From Candidatus Zhuqueibacterota bacterium (lineage in GTDB: Bacteria > Zhuqueibacterota > Zhuqueibacteria > Residuimicrobiales > Krinioviventaceae), in assembly GCA_003854995.1 (NCBI GenBank), contig RQOI01000018.1, positions 1 through 8,205 on the forward strand: 8,205 nucleotides of DNA, in the 5' to 3' direction. A program made the position numbers and the translations under genes. Below, in pieces: positions 5,966 to 8,205 of the stretch (positions are counted from its first letter, which is position 1; each line of letters starts with the position of its first letter). The notes beneath the pieces are model-generated. The model searched no databases. It saw only the letters and a list, made by a program, of their open reading frames with translations, and was not told the DNA's origin.

Positions 5966-7060
5966 ATGAGCGCAATTCATCAAAACGGTGATCCTCCTGA
6001 AATGCGAAATAGACGTCTACGCTCTTTTTCCATCGTTCTCTTTGTCCTGGCACAATGTGCCTGGTTCTCGCTTCTGGGCCTGTTCGTCTACCGATTTTTC
6101 ATCGCCAGAAATATGGCCAGCCAAATAGAAGGCCAATTCTCCATCCAACTGGATTCGACATCGAACAGCCTGTTCATCCTTGTGGGCGGCTGCATTTTAT
6201 ATGTCGCTGTATCGGTCGCCATGGCTGTCATCTTTAAGAATCTGAGCTCACAGCTACGCCTGACGGGTATGTATGATACATTCATCGCCAACGTCACCCA
6301 TGAATTAAAATCCCCGCTGGCCTCCATCACTCTCTATCTGGAAACGTTTAAGATGCGGGATGTGCCGTCAAAACAGCGCAATGAATTCATCGACACAATG
6401 CTGAAAGACGCGAACCGTCTGAACAATCTCATTTCAGCTATTCTGAAAATCTCGGCACTGGAACAAAAAAAGGAACTTTTCGAGGTTCAAATCCACACGG
6501 CGGACAAAATTATCCCCACCCTCATCGAGGAAATCCGCGTGCAGTTCAAACTCACCGACGACGCCCTGCGTCTGCAGGGTTCAGCGCCGCACAAATGCGT
6601 CGTCGATCCCAATGCCCTCTACATCGTGTTCAACAATCTCGTCGATAATTCGATCAAATACACCCTCAACTCACCGGCCATAAACATAAATCTCAGCAGC
6701 ACGAGTAAAAATATTCTTGTCGAATTTTCCGACAACGGCATCGGCATCCCTGTAAAAGAACAGAAAAAAATGTTTCGCAAATTTCATCGCATTGAAAACA
6801 AAAATGTGCCCAACGTCCAAGGAACAGGACTCGGACTCTATTGGGTGAATGAAATTATTAAATTCCATGTCGGATCAATCCGGGTGCAGAGTGAAGGTCT
6901 CGGGCACGGCACGACTTTTGTCATAAAGCTGCCGATTTATCAACTATCGAAAACCCGTTACCTGAATAAAATGCTCAAATGGACGAATCGCAAACGACGT
7001 CAACAGGAAAAGATCTATGACAGCGCAGCAATCGAATCAGCAAAAGATTTTAGTCGTTGA
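5966..7060 (+). CDS. Sensor histidine kinase, two membrane segments, no HAMP
   Basis: This 364-residue inner-membrane kinase has helices at about 22-46 and 68-91 with an extracytoplasmic loop of only about 21 residues between them. There is no recognisable HAMP; about 10 residues link helix two to the HisKA domain, whose H-box NVTHELKSPLAS (109-120) has phosphoacceptor H112. The HATPase domain shows N-box FNNLVDN (222-228), G1 DNGIGIP (256-262) and G2 GTGLGL (286-291). Residues 325-364 form a basic tail beyond the catalytic core, rich in Lys, Arg and Gln. The short loop suggests sensing within the membrane or through a partner protein. The start is uncertain: neither the ATG at 5966 nor the in-frame ATG at 6002 has a good Shine-Dalgarno. 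The end overlaps the regulator gene by 44 bases. The ligand is unknown. Confidence 0.9.
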   Translation: MSAIHQNGDPPEMRNRRLRSFSIVLFVLAQCAWFSLLGLFVYRFFIARNMASQIEGQFSIQLDSTSNSLFILVGGCILYVAVSVAMAVIFKNLSSQLRLTGMYDTFIANVTHELKSPLASITLYLETFKMRDVPSKQRNEFIDTMLKDANRLNNLISAILKISALEQKKELFEVQIHTADKIIPTLIEEIRVQFKLTDDALRLQGSAPHKCVVDPNALYIVFNNLVDNSIKYTLNSPAININLSSTSKNILVEFSDNGIGIPVKEQKKMFRKFHRIENKNVPNVQGTGLGLYWVNEIIKFHVGSIRVQSEGLGHGTTFVIKLPIYQLSKTRYLNKMLKWTNRKRRQQEKIYDSAAIESAKDFSR

Positions 7061-7733
7061 AGATGAAGAGAGCCTCGCCTTTGGTTTGCAGTTCAATCTG
7101 CAGGCAGAAGGCTATCATGTCGTTTGCGCTCACGACGGCAGAGAGGCGCTGAACCTGGTTTCAGTCGAGCCATTTGACCTCATCATCCTCGACATCATGC
7201 TGCCTTTTTACGACGGCTTTCAGATCACGGAAAAAATCCGCGCCTCGTCACCACAATTGCCCATTCTCATGCTGACGGCTCGAGCCAAAATCGAAGAAAA
7301 AGTGCGCGGACTGGAATGCGGCGCCGATGACTATATGATAAAACCGTTCCATCTCGACGAGCTGCTCGCACGCATCAAGGGTATGCTGCGCCGCAAAACC
7401 TGGTATCAGAAAAGTATGCACGACCAGCCGACTTTCTCTTTCGGTGAAAACGTCATCGATTTCGCCACTCTCGACTGCCAGGCCGGCAAAAAAAGATTCA
7501 AACTCACACCGCACGAAGCCATGATGTTAAAGTATCTCATCGAACGAGAAAACAGGATTGTGTCCAGAAAAGAGCTTTTGGAAAATGTATGGGACATCAG
7601 TTCGGAAGTGGAGACTCGAACAGTGGACAATTTTATCGTTCGCTTGCGCAAGTACTTTGAACCAAATCCGAAAAAACCGATCTATATCAAGAGTGTGAGA
7701 AGCGCGGGTTATATCTTTTCATCTTTGCCTTAA
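7017..7733 (+). CDS. OmpR/PhoB-type DNA-binding response regulator
   Basis: This 238-residue protein has a receiver domain at 10-125 with acidic pair E15/D16, phosphoacceptor D59 (LDIMLP), T87 and K109 (IKPF). A winged-helix Trans_Reg_C domain at about 140-235 has the recognition region ETRTVDNFIVRLRKYF (199-214) and wing KSVRSAGYIF (225-234). Length and layout are normal for the family. AGGA (7005-7008) lies 8 bases before the ATG, inside the kinase frame, so the 44-base overlap suggests translational coupling and a cognate pair. When phosphorylated by the kinase it should dimerise and bind tandem half-sites; the repeats at 5868-5884 are a candidate target. The wider regulon cannot be inferred from the window. 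No intrinsic terminator follows. Confidence 0.93.
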   Translation: MTAQQSNQQKILVVEDEESLAFGLQFNLQAEGYHVVCAHDGREALNLVSVEPFDLIILDIMLPFYDGFQITEKIRASSPQLPILMLTARAKIEEKVRGLECGADDYMIKPFHLDELLARIKGMLRRKTWYQKSMHDQPTFSFGENVIDFATLDCQAGKKRFKLTPHEAMMLKYLIERENRIVSRKELLENVWDISSEVETRTVDNFIVRLRKYFEPNPKKPIYIKSVRSAGYIFSSLP

Positions 7734-7747
7734 AATTTTTTGCATTT

Positions 7748-7777
7748 TTAACATTGGATTCCTGACAAAGTTTTAAT
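7748..7777 (+). promoter_or_regulatory. Candidate promoter for the phosphofructokinase gene
   Basis: TTAACA (7748-7753, 5 of 6) and TTTAAT (7772-7777, 5 of 6) are 18 bases apart. A start near 7784 gives a leader of about 70 bases. The region is strongly AT-rich, so the match could be fortuitous, but no other promoter for this gene is visible. Confidence 0.35.
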
Positions 7778-7852
7778 AAATTTTTCGTTTCAAATTCGCA
7801 GATATCTCTCTCGCATGCAAAATTATTTAAACGAAAACCTGAGGAGTGAAAA

Positions 7853-8205
7853 ATGCCAGTCAGAGGAAATGCCGTCTATGCACAATCCGGTGGGGTGACG
7901 AGCGTCATCAACGCATCCGCCTATGGCGTCATCAAAGCCGCAATGGAAGCCGAGTTCATCGATGATATCTACGCCGGCTTGTTCGGCATCAACGGCGTCC
8001 TGGAGGACAAATTAATCGATATAGCAAAAGAATCGTTTGAGGCGATCGAAGGACTGCGCTATACACCATCCGCCGCCTTTGGCTCCTGCCGCAAAAAACT
8101 GGGCAACATTGAGGAGAATCGCCATGAATTTGAACGCATCATCCAGGTCTTCAAAGCGCACAAGATACGCTACTTTTTTTACAACGGCGGCAATGACTCG
8201 ATGGA
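7853..8205 (+). CDS. pfp: 6-phosphofructokinase, probably pyrophosphate-dependent, C-terminus off the right edge
   Basis: The first 117 complete residues are visible. They show the phosphofructokinase N-terminal fold: AVYAQSGGVTSVINAS (7-22) is the glycine-rich phosphoryl-donor loop, and FFYNGGNDSM (108-117) is the motif that is GGDGS in ATP-dependent enzymes. Here Asp (D115) takes the place of the second Gly, the change family knowledge links to pyrophosphate use, because it blocks the ATP alpha-phosphate site. The enzyme converts fructose 6-phosphate to fructose 1,6-bisphosphate in the cytosol, reversibly if PPi is the donor. GAGGAG (7841-7846) lies 6 bases before the ATG and decides the start. 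The gene lies 119 bases downstream of the regulator and is probably a separate unit. The PPi call rests on this one motif; the rest of the protein is missing. Confidence 0.88.
   Translation, partial: MPVRGNAVYAQSGGVTSVINASAYGVIKAAMEAEFIDDIYAGLFGINGVLEDKLIDIAKESFEAIEGLRYTPSAAFGSCRKKLGNIEENRHEFERIIQVFKAHKIRYFFYNGGNDSM

Noticed and set aside
7731..7790. Terminator after the response regulator
   Set aside because: The T-runs here are not preceded by a GC-rich stem; it is only AT-rich sequence with a possible promoter.
1..8205. CRISPR array, tRNA/rRNA genes, insertion sequences, att sites or prophage genes
   Set aside because: No regularly spaced repeats, cloverleaf-like sequences, transposase or integrase frames, or terminal inverted repeats were found by reading both strands.

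Overview
The window (about 50% G+C, no RNA genes or mobile elements seen) reads like chromosomal DNA of a free-living Gram-negative bacterium. The clues are Sec and Tat export signals, FG-GAP/VCBS and thrombospondin type 3 (TSP3) calcium-binding repeats on secreted proteins, a Tat-dependent sugar isomerase/epimerase-like protein, a B12-binding radical SAM protein of the DUF4070 type, and a phosphofructokinase with a pyrophosphate-type motif. This mix is common in the FCB superphylum and related uncultured lineages (for example KSB1, Calditrichota or Ignavibacteria). That assignment is an inference; no marker gene in the window settles it.

Layout, left to right. Bases 1-1043 (minus) hold the N-terminal 347 residues of a secreted protein with a concanavalin A/LamG-like domain followed by FG-GAP repeats; it runs off the left edge. 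A 426-base divergent intergenic region carries a strong-looking minus-strand promoter and a plus-strand promoter. Next, on plus, are a Tat-exported TIM-barrel sugar isomerase/epimerase-like protein (1470-2321), a cysteine-bearing secreted protein with TSP3-like repeats (2392-3303), and, 22 bases further on, a ZIP-family metal transporter of the GufA type (3326-4138). A non-coding stretch with a predicted G-quadruplex motif and nested inverted repeats (4139-4338) separates the transporter from a convergent B12-binding radical SAM gene (4339-5811, minus). A 154-base divergent region with a 29-base dyad and 11-base-spaced direct repeats leads into an overlapping two-component pair: a HAMP-less histidine kinase (5966-7060) and an OmpR/PhoB-type response regulator (7017-7733). 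Last is the start of a 6-phosphofructokinase gene (7853 to the right edge).

How the genes may work together: the kinase and regulator are almost certainly a cognate pair. The direct repeats in front of the kinase, which also lie upstream of the divergent radical SAM gene, are good candidates for an autoregulatory binding site that would put both transcription units under one signal. The TSP3 protein and the ZIP transporter are probably cotranscribed, which suggests, without proof, a role in extracytoplasmic metal binding and uptake. No defence system, prophage, CRISPR array or integrated element was seen. The least explained parts are the regulatory architecture around 5845-5884, the structured intergenic region 4139-4224, and the TSP3/ZIP pair.
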